64,000 bases of DNA from Lachnospiraceae bacterium (GTDB lineage: Bacteria > Bacillota > Clostridia > Lachnospirales > Lachnospiraceae): the NCBI GenBank assembly GCA_022845955.1, contig AP025576.1, forward strand, positions 1,240,001-1,304,000, read 5' to 3'. The translations under genes were made by a program, and so were the position numbers. This document shows, piece by piece, positions 35,818 through 44,198 of the stretch; the stretch's first letter is position 1, and every line of letters starts with the position of its first letter. The notes beneath the pieces are model-generated. The model was given only the letters and a program-made list of their open reading frames with translations, was not told where the DNA came from and made no database searches.

Positions 35818-36579
35818 TCACTTATTCATTTTATATACCGGATCCCCCGGATATCCGCCCTTGAGCTTCTGCATTCCCCTCTGCACCGCATCTTTGGAAT
35901 TTTTCCAGTCCGCATCCTTATTGCGGTAGTCAAATTTTTCTATCAGCCAATCCACATCCCCCGAGACACGTTCCATATTTTCTTCCATGAGATGGAATAC
36001 CACCGGATAAAAGTCTTTTTTCTCCGCATCATTCAGATGGGAATCCGCATGGCTGCATAAATCACCGAAATGGTGAAGGCAGAAGCCTTTGCTTTTTTTT
36101 AGTTTCTCCCGGAAAGCATCATCGTTTTTATATAGGTAGAAAAAGGTATCCATGTAGCGGGCGTATTCCTTCGTAAAAAAATCACAGATATAACAGGTTT
36201 TTTCTTTTTCCGCCACCCAGGAGGCAATGGGATTGGCTTCGGAGGGCTTTCCCTTCAGCTTGTCCATGAGGGAAGTTTTGCCCGGTGTAAAATGAGAAAA
36301 CTGATCCTTCATTTCCGCGATGAGCTTTTTGTAATGGGTCTTGAGGATCCAGCCGTTTCCCAGGGTGTTGCCGTAATCAAACATTTTTTTGTAATGCATC
36401 CGGCAGAAACCGGCCTTGTCCGTGGCCTCCCTTGTGTCGCTTTCCATATAGGAAGCGCAGGAGCCGAGCACGTAATCCATGATATCCTGCTCCACATTCC
36501 GTTCGATAAAACAGAAGGGGCATTCGTCCTCTGCGTTCATGGCGTCATTTAAAGGGATGGTATATAGTTTTTCTTTCAT
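35818..36579 (-). CDS. DUF6062 family protein
   Basis: A cytoplasmic protein of 253 residues with paired cysteine/histidine motifs: CPFCFIERN near the N-terminus, FCRMHYKKMF (about 65), CYICDFF (about 135) and FCLHHFGDLC (about 170). This pattern fits a structural metal-binding protein. The family is common in Lachnospiraceae and has no known function. ATG 36579 lies 10 bases after GGAGG; a GTG at 36585 in the same frame is an alternative start. It is transcribed away from the pyrimidine salvage genes. Confidence 0.82.
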   Translation of the reverse strand: MKEKLYTIPLNDAMNAEDECPFCFIERNVEQDIMDYVLGSCASYMESDTREATDKAGFCRMHYKKMFDYGNTLGNGWILKTHYKKLIAEMKDQFSHFTPGKTSLMDKLKGKPSEANPIASWVAEKEKTCYICDFFTKEYARYMDTFFYLYKNDDAFREKLKKSKGFCLHHFGDLCSHADSHLNDAEKKDFYPVVFHLMEENMERVSGDVDWLIEKFDYRNKDADWKNSKDAVQRGMQKLKGGYPGDPVYKMNK

Positions 36580-36749
36580 TTTCACTCTTCCTCCGGAATC
36601 CGTGTCTTTTATCTATTGTATCGGATCCGGGGAAAGATTACAATCAGAGTTTCCGGATGGGGGTATAGATAAAAAAGTGAGTGCCGCCCCAGCCATATTT
36701 TTCGCCATTTCCCACAAAAAAATTAATACGCTTTCCACAAAATTTACCG

Positions 36750-36778
36750 TTGTTAACTATCGCCGGATATGGTACTAT
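36750..36778 (+). promoter_or_regulatory. Promoter of the cytosine/uracil salvage operon
   Basis: TTGTTA (36750-36755), a 17-bp spacer and TACTAT (36773-36778). The predicted transcript leader is about 60 bases. I see no riboswitch consensus in it. Confidence 0.65.
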
Positions 36779-36847
36779 TTATGGAAAAGAATTTTTTGGG
36801 GGAAGTTACCCTGAAACGTGGGAAAAGACAGGAGAGGAGAGAAAGAC

Positions 36848-38098
36848 TTGAGCACAAAGGAACAAAAAGGTAAAGTTGATGCGGATTATTCTCTGATGCC
36901 CGTTCCGGGGCATGCCCGCCGGAATATCGTGACGATGTTCATGATTATGCTGGGGTTCACTTTTTTTTCGGCAAGCATGTGGACCGGCCAGGAGCTGGGG
37001 GCCGGACTTGATTTCAATGGTTTTATCGGATCGTTGCTGCTGGGCGGCGCAATTCTTGGTATTTATACGGCATTACTGGCCTATGTTGGCTGTAAAACCG
37101 GATTGTCCATGGATTTGCTGGCCCAGCATTCTTTTGGTAAAAAGGGGTCTTACCTGCCTTCCGCGCTGATCAGCTTCACACAGATAGGATGGTTCGGCGT
37201 GGGCGTGGCAATGTTCGCTATCCCTGTTGCCAGGCTCCTCGCACCGGATAAGCCATGGATGGTGCCGCTGCTTGTGGCTGCCGCCGGGATCTGTATGACG
37301 GGATCCGCTTTTTTCGGAATCCGGGCCATGACTATCGTCAGCTATATTTCCGTCCCTCTGATCGCCATGCTGGGAATTGCGGCTATGGTTATTGCCGTGC
37401 GCACGGGCGACGCCAGCCTGACGGATAAATTTGCGGAAAGCCAGGGGCTGAGTATGATAACCGGCGCAGGCATGGTTATCGGTTCCTTCGTCAGCGGCGG
37501 TACGGCCACCCCGAATTTTGCCCGTTTTGCCAAGACGCCGGGGGCGGCTGTCTGGACGACCATAATCGCCTTTTTCCTGGGCAACAGCCTGATGTTCTCC
37601 TTCGGCGCCTTCAGCGGGGTGTATGTGGGCGGAAACGATATTTTTGAGGTTATGATCGCGCTGAACCTCACCGTATTTGCTATCATTGTACTGGGGCTGA
37701 ATATCTGGACAACCAATGACAACGCGCTGTATTCCGCAGGGCTTGGCCTGTCCAACATTACGAAGATCAAGAAAAGCCCGCTGGTTCTGATTTCCGGTGC
37801 GCTGGGGACCATTACCGCCATCTGGCTGTACAACAATTTTACCGGCTGGCTGAACATCCTTAACTGCACCCTGCCTCCGGTTGGGGCGATTCTCATTCTG
37901 GGATTCTTCTGCCATAAGGCGGATTATGCACAGGATAAGGAAAATACGCTGGAGGTGAACTGGTTTGCCATTGCGGGCGTAGTACTGGGCGCGGTGGTTG
38001 CTAATGTGGTACCTTTTGGAATCGCGTCCATTAACGGCATGGCTGTGGCCTGTATCTGTTATCTGGCGGGAGAAGCGGTTAATAAGAAAGGAAACTGA
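36848..38098 (+). CDS. codB: Cytosine permease (NCS1 family)
   Basis: A 416-residue membrane protein with about 12 hydrophobic segments. NCS1 signatures include the region FSASMWTGQELGAGLDFNGF and FVSGGTATPNFARFAKTPGA. It imports cytosine, which the next gene product deaminates. The start chosen is TTG 36848, 8 bases after the second GGAG; a GTG at 36818 lies upstream of the ribosome site. codA follows 3 bases after the stop, so the two are translationally linked. Confidence 0.9.
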   Translation: MSTKEQKGKVDADYSLMPVPGHARRNIVTMFMIMLGFTFFSASMWTGQELGAGLDFNGFIGSLLLGGAILGIYTALLAYVGCKTGLSMDLLAQHSFGKKGSYLPSALISFTQIGWFGVGVAMFAIPVARLLAPDKPWMVPLLVAAAGICMTGSAFFGIRAMTIVSYISVPLIAMLGIAAMVIAVRTGDASLTDKFAESQGLSMITGAGMVIGSFVSGGTATPNFARFAKTPGAAVWTTIIAFFLGNSLMFSFGAFSGVYVGGNDIFEVMIALNLTVFAIIVLGLNIWTTNDNALYSAGLGLSNITKIKKSPLVLISGALGTITAIWLYNNFTGWLNILNCTLPPVGAILILGFFCHKADYAQDKENTLEVNWFAIAGVVLGAVVANVVPFGIASINGMAVACICYLAGEAVNKKGN

Positions 38099-38101
38099 CA
38101 A

Positions 38102-39337
38102 ATGCTGATTACAAATATTCATCTGGAGAACGGGGAGGACTGTACGGATATCCGGGTATCGGAAGGTGTTTTTGAAACAATCGCGCAGGGGCTTTCGGCG
38201 CTGCCGGGAGAAGAGGTTATCGACGGGACCGGCTGTATGATCCTGCCTCCTTTTATCGAGTCCCATGTGCATCTGGATACCTGCCTGACCGCAGGGGATC
38301 CGGAGTGGAACATGTCCGGTACTTTGTTTGAAGGAATCGAGTGCTGGAGCAAAAGAAAAGAGAAGCTTACCAGGCAGGATGTAAAGGATCGTGCAGGAAA
38401 AGCTATCCGTATGCAGGCGGCAAACGGGGTTCAGTTTGTAAGGACCCATGTGGATGTGACGGATCCCACACTGGTGGCTATGGAGGCCATGCTGGAGCTT
38501 CGGGAGGAACTGAAGGACGAAATTACCATTCAGGTGGTTGCGTTTCCCCAGGAAGGTATTTTGAGTTATCCCCATGGAAAAGAACTGATGGAAAATGCGG
38601 TAAAGATGGGGGCCGACTGTGTGGGCGCCATCCCCCATTTTGAGTTTACGCGGGAATACAGCGTGGAATCCCTGAATTTTGCCATGGATCTGGCATACCG
38701 GTATGACCGGCTGGTGGATGTGCACTGTGATGAAATCGATGACGAGGCCTCCAGAGGGCTGGAAACGCTGGCGGCAAGGGCTTATGAGATGGAACTGTCT
38801 GATAAAGTTACGGCAAGCCATACCACGGCTATGCATTCCTATAATAATGCATATGTGAACCGGCTGATGCGCCTGTTAAAAATGAGCCGGATTAATTTTG
38901 TGGCCAATCCGCTGGTGAATACCCATCTGCAGGGACGGGCGGATACCTATCCCAAACGCCGGGGGGTCACAAGAGTGAAGGAACTGCTGGAGGCCGGGCT
39001 GAATGTATCCTTTGGGCATGATGATGTATTTGACCCCTGGTACCCGCTGGGAACCGGGAATATGCGGGATACGGTGTTCATGGGCCTGCATGTATGCCAG
39101 ATGATGGGTTATGAGGACATCATGAATTCCTATAAGCTCATTACCTATAATGCCGCCAAGACCCTGCATTTGGGAGACAGCTATGGAATCCGGGAAAAAA
39201 ATCCGGCGGATTTCATTATTCTTAACGGGGATAACTTTTACAACGTCCTGAACAAAAAGAGTGAAATCCTCTATTCCTTCCGAAAGGGGAAATTGCTGGC
39301 AAAAACCATTCCCGCACAGACGGAAATCTGTTTTTGA
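38102..39337 (+). CDS. codA: Cytosine deaminase
   Basis: A 411-residue amidohydrolase that converts cytosine to uracil and ammonia. The metal-site motifs are visible in order: SHVHLDTC (the usual HxH), VHCDEIDDEAS, ASHTTAMHSY and FGHDDVFDPWYPLG. The pairing with codB and a uracil permease supports the assignment over other amidohydrolases such as isoguanine or creatinine deaminase. Confidence 0.92.
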   Translation: MLITNIHLENGEDCTDIRVSEGVFETIAQGLSALPGEEVIDGTGCMILPPFIESHVHLDTCLTAGDPEWNMSGTLFEGIECWSKRKEKLTRQDVKDRAGKAIRMQAANGVQFVRTHVDVTDPTLVAMEAMLELREELKDEITIQVVAFPQEGILSYPHGKELMENAVKMGADCVGAIPHFEFTREYSVESLNFAMDLAYRYDRLVDVHCDEIDDEASRGLETLAARAYEMELSDKVTASHTTAMHSYNNAYVNRLMRLLKMSRINFVANPLVNTHLQGRADTYPKRRGVTRVKELLEAGLNVSFGHDDVFDPWYPLGTGNMRDTVFMGLHVCQMMGYEDIMNSYKLITYNAAKTLHLGDSYGIREKNPADFIILNGDNFYNVLNKKSEILYSFRKGKLLAKTIPAQTEICF

Positions 39338-39418
39338 CACCACACCAGTCAAAGAGCCAAAGCGGCTTTTGAATAATTAAACGTAACGTAAATTTACTTA
39401 TGAGGAGGAAATGTAATT

Positions 39419-40687
39419 ATGGGTGAAAAGACCACGAGGCAAAAGCTGATTCTGGGCATTCAGCATACCCTGGCCATGTTCGGCGCCACCGTACTGGTTC
39501 CGGCATTGACAGGGCTGAATACCTCGATCACACTGTTCTGTGCCGGCCTGGGCACATTGCTGTTCCACTGGATCACAAAGAAAAAGGTGCCCGTTTTCCT
39601 GGGCTCCAGCTTCGCCTTTATGGCAGGTATCATGGCAATTATCGGGGACTCCAGAATGGGAGATCCCGATTTCCTGGACAAGCTGGCGGCCGTGAAAGGC
39701 GCGCTGATTATTGCCGGTCTTGTTTATGTACTTTTTGCCGGCCTGATTAAGATTTTCGGATATGAAAAGGTAAATAAACTGCTGCCCCCTATCGTAACGG
39801 GTCCGATCATCATTGTCATCGGGCTGCGTCTGAGCAGCACGGCAATTAACAGTGCATTTTATTATAACGGAGAATTCAGCCTGAAGGCTGTACTGGTTAC
39901 GGTAGTGATTCTCACCGTGGTAATCTGTGTTTCCATTTTTGCAAAGGGTATCTTTAACCTGATGCCTATCCTGTTCGCCATCATTGCGGGCTATCTGGTC
40001 TGCCTGCCCCTTGGCTTCTGTGATTTCACCGCTGTCAGGGAGGCGCATTTCCTTTCCTTTATGGACAAGGATATCGTATCCCAGCTGCTTTGCATCCCGC
40101 AGTTTAAACCGGATGCTATCCTGGCTATTGCGCCTATCGCGCTGGTAACCATGATTGAACACGTGGGGGATATTACTACCAACGGTGCCGTTGTTGGCAA
40201 GAACTTCATGGTGGATCCCGGCGTTCACAGGACAATCCTGGGAGACGGCCTTGCCACCGCCCTGGCCGGTATCCTGGGCGGACCCGCGAACACTACCTAC
40301 GGGGAAAACACAGGAGTCCTCGCCGTGACCAAGGTATATGATCCTTCCGTAATCCGCATTGCGGCGGTATTTGCTATGATTCTCGGTATTTTCGGTAAAT
40401 TCGGAGGCTTTATTACCAGTATTCCTTCCCCGGTTACCGGCGGTATCAGTATCGTGCTCTACGGTATGATTTCCGCGGTAGGCGTGCGTATCCTCATTAA
40501 TTCCCGGCTGAACTTCGGCAACAGCCGTAACCTGCTGGTGGCTGCGATCATCCTTGTCCTGGGTATCGGCTGTGACAGCATCCCGGTATACGGAGCCGTT
40601 ACCATTTCCGGCCTGGCCCTGGCAGCCGTGGTGGGAATTATTCTGGCATTTATTCTTCCGGAAGGCGAGGACAGCGTGCTGAGTTAA
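39419..40687 (+). CDS. uraA: Uracil permease (NCS2 family)
   Basis: A 422-residue nucleobase:cation symporter with about 14 hydrophobic segments. NCS2 blocks are TLAMFGATVLVPALTGL, LGSSFAFMAGIMAI, ALVTMIEHVGDITTNGAVVG (with the substrate-binding Glu) and GGPANTTYGENTGVLAVT. AGGAGG lies before ATG 39419. It completes a salvage set: import cytosine, deaminate it, and import or retain uracil. The 81-bp gap to codA has only a weak hairpin (GAGCC/GGCTT, about 39352-39370). Confidence 0.92.
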   Translation: MGEKTTRQKLILGIQHTLAMFGATVLVPALTGLNTSITLFCAGLGTLLFHWITKKKVPVFLGSSFAFMAGIMAIIGDSRMGDPDFLDKLAAVKGALIIAGLVYVLFAGLIKIFGYEKVNKLLPPIVTGPIIIVIGLRLSSTAINSAFYYNGEFSLKAVLVTVVILTVVICVSIFAKGIFNLMPILFAIIAGYLVCLPLGFCDFTAVREAHFLSFMDKDIVSQLLCIPQFKPDAILAIAPIALVTMIEHVGDITTNGAVVGKNFMVDPGVHRTILGDGLATALAGILGGPANTTYGENTGVLAVTKVYDPSVIRIAAVFAMILGIFGKFGGFITSIPSPVTGGISIVLYGMISAVGVRILINSRLNFGNSRNLLVAAIILVLGIGCDSIPVYGAVTISGLALAAVVGIILAFILPEGEDSVLS

Positions 40688-40747
40688 GTAAACGTCCTGC
40701 ATACGGAACTTTCTCCTGCGTTAAGAGCGGGAAAAGGATATAGAGCA

Positions 40748-40783
40748 GTCAAAAACCCCGCCGATGATGGCGGGGTTTTTGAC
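40748..40783 (+). terminator. Strong intrinsic terminator after the uracil permease
   Basis: A perfect 15-bp inverted repeat (GTCAAAAACCCCGCC, loop GATGAT, complement ending GGTTTTTGAC). The A/T runs on both sides make it bidirectional. From 40784 to 41003 I see no convincing gene. Confidence 0.95.
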
Positions 40784-41003
40784 TTGAACATTTCCCGGCT
40801 TATCCTGGCAGCCTGCCTCAGCGGCAATCTGGAGATACCTTTCGGCGGTTCTCTTCTGCAGCCGGCTGTTTTCTCATACGCTATTTCCTCCTTTATGCGC
40901 GAGTGATGTCCTGTAATTGATACCGTACGGTTTGGCCAGCAGCGGGAGGTCCCTTTTGGGAAATGTGAAGGGGCGGAACCGTTCCATTGTTTGCTATTAT
41001 TTA

Positions 41004-41354
41004 TTATTCCGGGCCGGTCCGCTCCAGGAACATTTGTATGGATTCTGCCTTTGCAGCTTCTTTGAGCCATTTCTTAAGCAGGATTACATCAGTTTCTTTT
41101 AAGATACCGTCGCGCAGACTTTCCGGAATTTCACCCAAATCATCCAGTAATTCCAGAACGGATTCTGCTTGTCCTATTGCTTTTCCAAGTGCTATTCCTT
41201 TTGTTTTTCCATCCGCAACACCAGTCTGCCATCCGACACTGTATTCTGCGGCACGGATTTTTTTCATTTCTTCTTCTTCGTTATATTCAAAAATCGACAT
41301 AGCTATAACCTCCGCCCTTTGTGCGGCTAAAAACTCATTCCAGATCCAGTGAGG
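41004..41354 (-). pseudogene. C-terminal fragment of an Rpn-family nuclease
   Basis: In frame it reads HWIWNEFLAAQRAEVIAMSI, then FEYNEEEEMKKIRAAEYSVG, a Gly/Lys-rich stretch, and ELLDDLGEIPESLRDGILKE. This is the usual C-terminal region of Rpn (recombination-promoting nuclease / PD-(D/E)XK transposase-like) proteins. The nuclease core is absent. The start Met at 41300 is probably internal. Its missing N-terminus appears at 41725-41850, on the far side of the RhuM fragment. The segment is more AT-rich than its neighbours. Confidence 0.78.
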
Positions 41355-41699
41355 TCACTTTCTTTTCAGATGCATCCGACGAAAGCGGGTTGCCTTTTTA
41401 GAATTCACACGATATCCTACTGCAATTATCGCATCCAAATTGTAGCATTTTACCTTTCGAGTGACATCACGTGTCCCTTCTCTTTGAACTACCGAGAAAA
41501 TCTCGGTAGTTGCCGTCTCATCTAATTCTTCTTCATGAAATATATTTTTCAAGTGCAGAGAAATGTTATCTGTGCTGCAATCAAACAACTCTGCCATGAC
41601 TTTTTGCGATAGCCAAAATGTCTCATCCTTATAATAGACACTAACACAAATATTTGTGTTATCTACCTGATATAGTACAATTTCATGTTCACTATTCAT
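41355..41699 (-). pseudogene. RhuM-family protein, N-terminal fragment
   Basis: The N-terminal about 110 residues of a RhuM-type protein: EIVLYQVDNTNICVSVYYKD, ETFWLSQKVMAELFDCSTDN and CYNLDAIIAVGYRVNSKKAT. Intact RhuM proteins are about 330 residues and go on with QFR(I/Q)WA; here the reading breaks after TRFR. The start is ATG 41699, with AGAGG about 12 bases upstream. RhuM-like genes are frequent passengers of mobile and defence-rich regions. Confidence 0.8.
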
Positions 41700-41724
41700 A
41701 TAGTTTATTATTCCTCTCGCTATG

Positions 41725-41850
41725 TTAAGACTCAAGCAAGTCATTACCAATCATATTTTCGGGCCTAACAAACAACCCCTCAACTTCCAACCGGAATACA
41801 GTGTCCTTGTGATTTCTTACGACATATCGTTCTTTTTGTGTTTCGCCCAT
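41725..41850 (-). pseudogene. N-terminal fragment of an Rpn-family nuclease
   Basis: A 41-codon frame with a good ribosome site (AAAGGAGC before ATG 41850). Residues 1-21, MGETQKERYVVRNHKDTVFR, are the characteristic beginning of Rpn-type proteins in Clostridia. After residue 21 the resemblance stops. It is the missing front of the fragment at 41004-41354, with the RhuM fragment between them. Confidence 0.7.
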
Positions 41851-42275
41851 TAACTGCTCCTTTCTTCTGCAATGGTTGCAGGAAGCAGCGGAAAGGGAAT
41901 GCCATATTTCCTTTTCTTCCAGATGGCTCCTGCCTGTTTCAATGGATTATAAGCATAGAGTCTCTGAATAGAAATAGAAGAAAGACGGCAAAAAGCCCAG
42001 ATTCACAGAAGTTTATGCTTATGTTCAGCCTATCACAAAACTGTCTGAAATACAATAATATTTTTAACTGTTTATGAGCATCCCAAATTACAAAATGTTC
42101 CGCAATGTACAAAATGTTCCGGAAAGCCTGGAAGAACATTTTGTGCGCCGGAGAATTTTCTGGCAGTTGAAAAGGCAGGCAGAGGCGCTTTATACTGGGG
42201 CCAGTCAAACGGGTATCCCAAACCGAAGGAATACGGAAAAAAGAGGATGTCCGTCAAAAGGATTGGAGGATCATT
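41851..42275. other. Intergenic region with repeated 13-base motif
   Basis: ACAAAATGTTCCG occurs at 42090-42102 and 42109-42121 (19-bp period), and in inverted form (AGAACATTTTGT) at 42133-42144. The second and third copies can form an 11-bp stem. No gene is seen. It is followed by the truncated permease. Confidence 0.5.
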
Positions 42276-42800
42276 ATGAAAGAGAGGACGGCGGTCTTTT
42301 GGGACAGGCCAAAGGGATCCGGAGAAAAAAAGAAATACGGAAGAGGGGTCATAAAGGAAAACCTGCAGATTTACGGCCTGATGCTTCCCACACTGATACT
42401 GATACTTATTTTTTGTTACATACCTATGTACGGGCTGGTCATTGCTTTTCAGGATTATGTTCCGGGAGCGCCGTTTTTAGGAGAAGGAGTGAAATGGGTC
42501 GGCCTGAGATGGTTTGATAAATTCATTTCCGGCCACTATTTTTCCAGGCTGATTAAAAATACCCTGATACTGAGCGGCCTGAATCTTTTATTTGGTTTTA
42601 CAGCTCCTATTTTCTTTGCGCTGCTGCTGGATCAAATCAAGCATACCCGTTTTAAAAAGTTTATCCAGACGGCCAGCTATATGCCTTACTTCATTTCCAC
42701 GGTGGTGGTTGCCGGGATGGTTATTTCCTTTATTGATACGGACGGGATTGTAACCAACCTTCTTACGGTAATGGGTTTTGACCGGAAAAATTATCATGTG
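42276..42800 (+). pseudogene. Truncated LplB-type sugar permease
   Basis: Permease homology runs from ENLQIYGLMLPTLILILIFC through YIPMYGLVIAFQDYV to TDGIVTNLLTVMGFDRKNYH (about residue 175), then stops abruptly. The frame continues for about 18 unrelated residues to 42857. The EAA loop and last three helices are missing, so it cannot form a transporter. A proper ribosome site (TTGGAGGATCATT) still precedes ATG 42276. No partner permease or binding protein is next to it, indicating that a fourth sugar importer was deleted here. Confidence 0.85.
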
Positions 42801-42849
42801 GATCCTGTAGGAGAATGTCCGTTGCGGTCAAGAGAACCGTTTCCTCCAT

Positions 42850-42858
42850 TGCTATAAT
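42850..42858 (+). promoter_or_regulatory. Extended -10 promoter for the M28 peptidase
   Basis: TGCTATAAT (a TGn extension plus perfect TATAAT), with no good -35 at the standard spacing. It lies just past the truncation point of the permease remnant. Confidence 0.5.
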
Positions 42859-42914
42859 AAAAGAACAACATCCGGGGACACAAGTTTCACGTTCCCACCT
42901 ACATGGAGGAAAAT

Positions 42915-44078
42915 ATGGATCAAAAAAATGAAATCCAACGGCATTTACAAGCCCTGTGCGAAGAAATCGGCCCGCGTCCCACCGGCTCACAGGCAAACCG
43001 GGACGCGGTTTCTTATGCCCGCAGGCAATTCGAAGCCTATGGCCTCACCACGCAGCTGCAGGAATTTGACTGCATGGACTGGAGCAGGAACGGGGGTACT
43101 CTAAAGGCAGAGGGAAAGGAGATCCCTGTGATGCCCGCGCCTTATTCCAAAGGCTGCGGGGTACAGGGGGAAATCATCCGGGTAGGTTCTCTGGAAGAAC
43201 TGCGGAAAGCCCCGCTATCCGGAAAAATTGTATTGCTTTGTGACGGACTGGCATCCGAACCGCTCATGCCCAAAAGCTTTGTTTTCTGGAATCCGGATGA
43301 GCATAAGGAAATCATTTCCCTTTTGGAAAACGGCGGTGCGCTGGCGGTTCTTACCGTAAGCCTTTCCGCCGGACAGTATCTGCCTATCATTGAGGATGGG
43401 GATTTTGAACTGCCCTGCGGGATTGTCCTGCCGGAAAATCTTCCCCTGCTTGACAGCGGTATCCGGGCGGTATTGAAGCTGGATGCGGAAAGAAAAGCGG
43501 CGAAGGGGGCAAATGTGATTGCTTCCTATGGAAGCGGCGCGCATAAGGTCTGCTTTTCCGCCCATATTGATACCGGCAGCATGACGCCGGGTGCTTTGGA
43601 TAATTCCTCCGGGACGGCGGTACTGCTTGCCATGGCTTCACAGCTGCAGGGAAAAACGTATCCGTACCGGCTGGAGTTCGTCCTTTTTAACGGAGAAGAT
43701 TATTACTCCACGCCGGGGGAAATGGCATATCTGGCTTCCCATTTATCCAGGCCGGAGGATTATGTCTGTGCATTTAATGTGGATGGGGCGGGGCTGAAAG
43801 GGAAGGATATTACCTATTCGTTTTATGAATGTCCTGAAAAGCTGAGCAGCAGTATAAGAAGCTTTGCATCCCGTTTGGAAGGTTTTTCAGAAACCGAGCC
43901 GTGGCCGCAGGGGGATCACACCCTGTTTTCCTTTTCCGGCGTACCGGCAGTGGCGATAACTTCCTCCGGTATATTTGAACTGACGGAAAAAGTGCTTCAT
44001 ACGGAAAAAGACATACCGGCTCTGGTAGATACAAAGAAGTTGGGAGATCTTGCCGCCTTCTTACTGGGGGCAGTTTGA
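42915..44078 (+). CDS. M28-family zinc metallopeptidase with PA-like insert
   Basis: A 387-residue co-catalytic zinc aminopeptidase-like protein. The metal-site blocks are CFSAHIDTG (His, Asp), GALDNSSGTAVLLAM (bridging Asp), NGEDYYSTPG (Glu), FNVDGAG (Asp) and LHTEKD (His). Residues about 75-195 resemble a PA-type insert (APYSKGCGVQGEIIRVGSLE). No signal peptide is seen, so it is likely cytoplasmic. The start is ATG 42915, five bases after GGAGG; ATG 42903 lies upstream of that site. The substrate is unknown. Confidence 0.87.
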   Translation: MDQKNEIQRHLQALCEEIGPRPTGSQANRDAVSYARRQFEAYGLTTQLQEFDCMDWSRNGGTLKAEGKEIPVMPAPYSKGCGVQGEIIRVGSLEELRKAPLSGKIVLLCDGLASEPLMPKSFVFWNPDEHKEIISLLENGGALAVLTVSLSAGQYLPIIEDGDFELPCGIVLPENLPLLDSGIRAVLKLDAERKAAKGANVIASYGSGAHKVCFSAHIDTGSMTPGALDNSSGTAVLLAMASQLQGKTYPYRLEFVLFNGEDYYSTPGEMAYLASHLSRPEDYVCAFNVDGAGLKGKDITYSFYECPEKLSSSIRSFASRLEGFSETEPWPQGDHTLFSFSGVPAVAITSSGIFELTEKVLHTEKDIPALVDTKKLGDLAAFLLGAV

Positions 44079-44100
44079 CTTTTTCAGAGAGAAACCTGCG

Positions 44101-44142
44101 GAACAGGAGGATGCTTCGCTTCGTGAGCCATCCTCCTGTTTC
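44101..44142 (+). terminator. Terminator after the peptidase gene (first)
   Basis: GAACAGGAGGATG (44101-44113) pairs with CATCCTCCTGTTTC (44129-44142). Confidence 0.75.
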
Positions 44143-44148
44143 ATGAGA

Positions 44149-44198
44149 AACGGCGCAGCAGTGAAGGAATTCACTTTGCTGCGCCGTTATTTTATTAA
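44149..44198. terminator. Second, bidirectional terminator
   Basis: AACGGCGCAGCA (44149-44160) pairs with TGCTGCGCCGTT (44177-44188), followed by ATTTTATT. It also serves the convergent DUF4097 gene on the minus strand. Confidence 0.8.

Noticed and set aside
36669..36700. AGATAAAAAAG followed by a GC-rich block, resembling the end of palindrome 1 (also at about 7881)
   Set aside because: The shared part is an 11-base A-rich string that can occur by chance; no arm sequence follows.
36779..36847. Riboswitch in the codB leader
   Set aside because: The leader is only about 60 bases and shows no purine, PRPP or other known aptamer consensus.
40860..40930. Possible short peptide gene on the minus strand (MRKQPAAEENRRK...)
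   Set aside because: It has a decent ribosome site but only about 19 codons and no resemblance to known peptides.
42090..42144. CRISPR-like repeat
   Set aside because: Only three copies of a 13-base motif with 6-11 bp gaps, one inverted; no spacers of CRISPR length.
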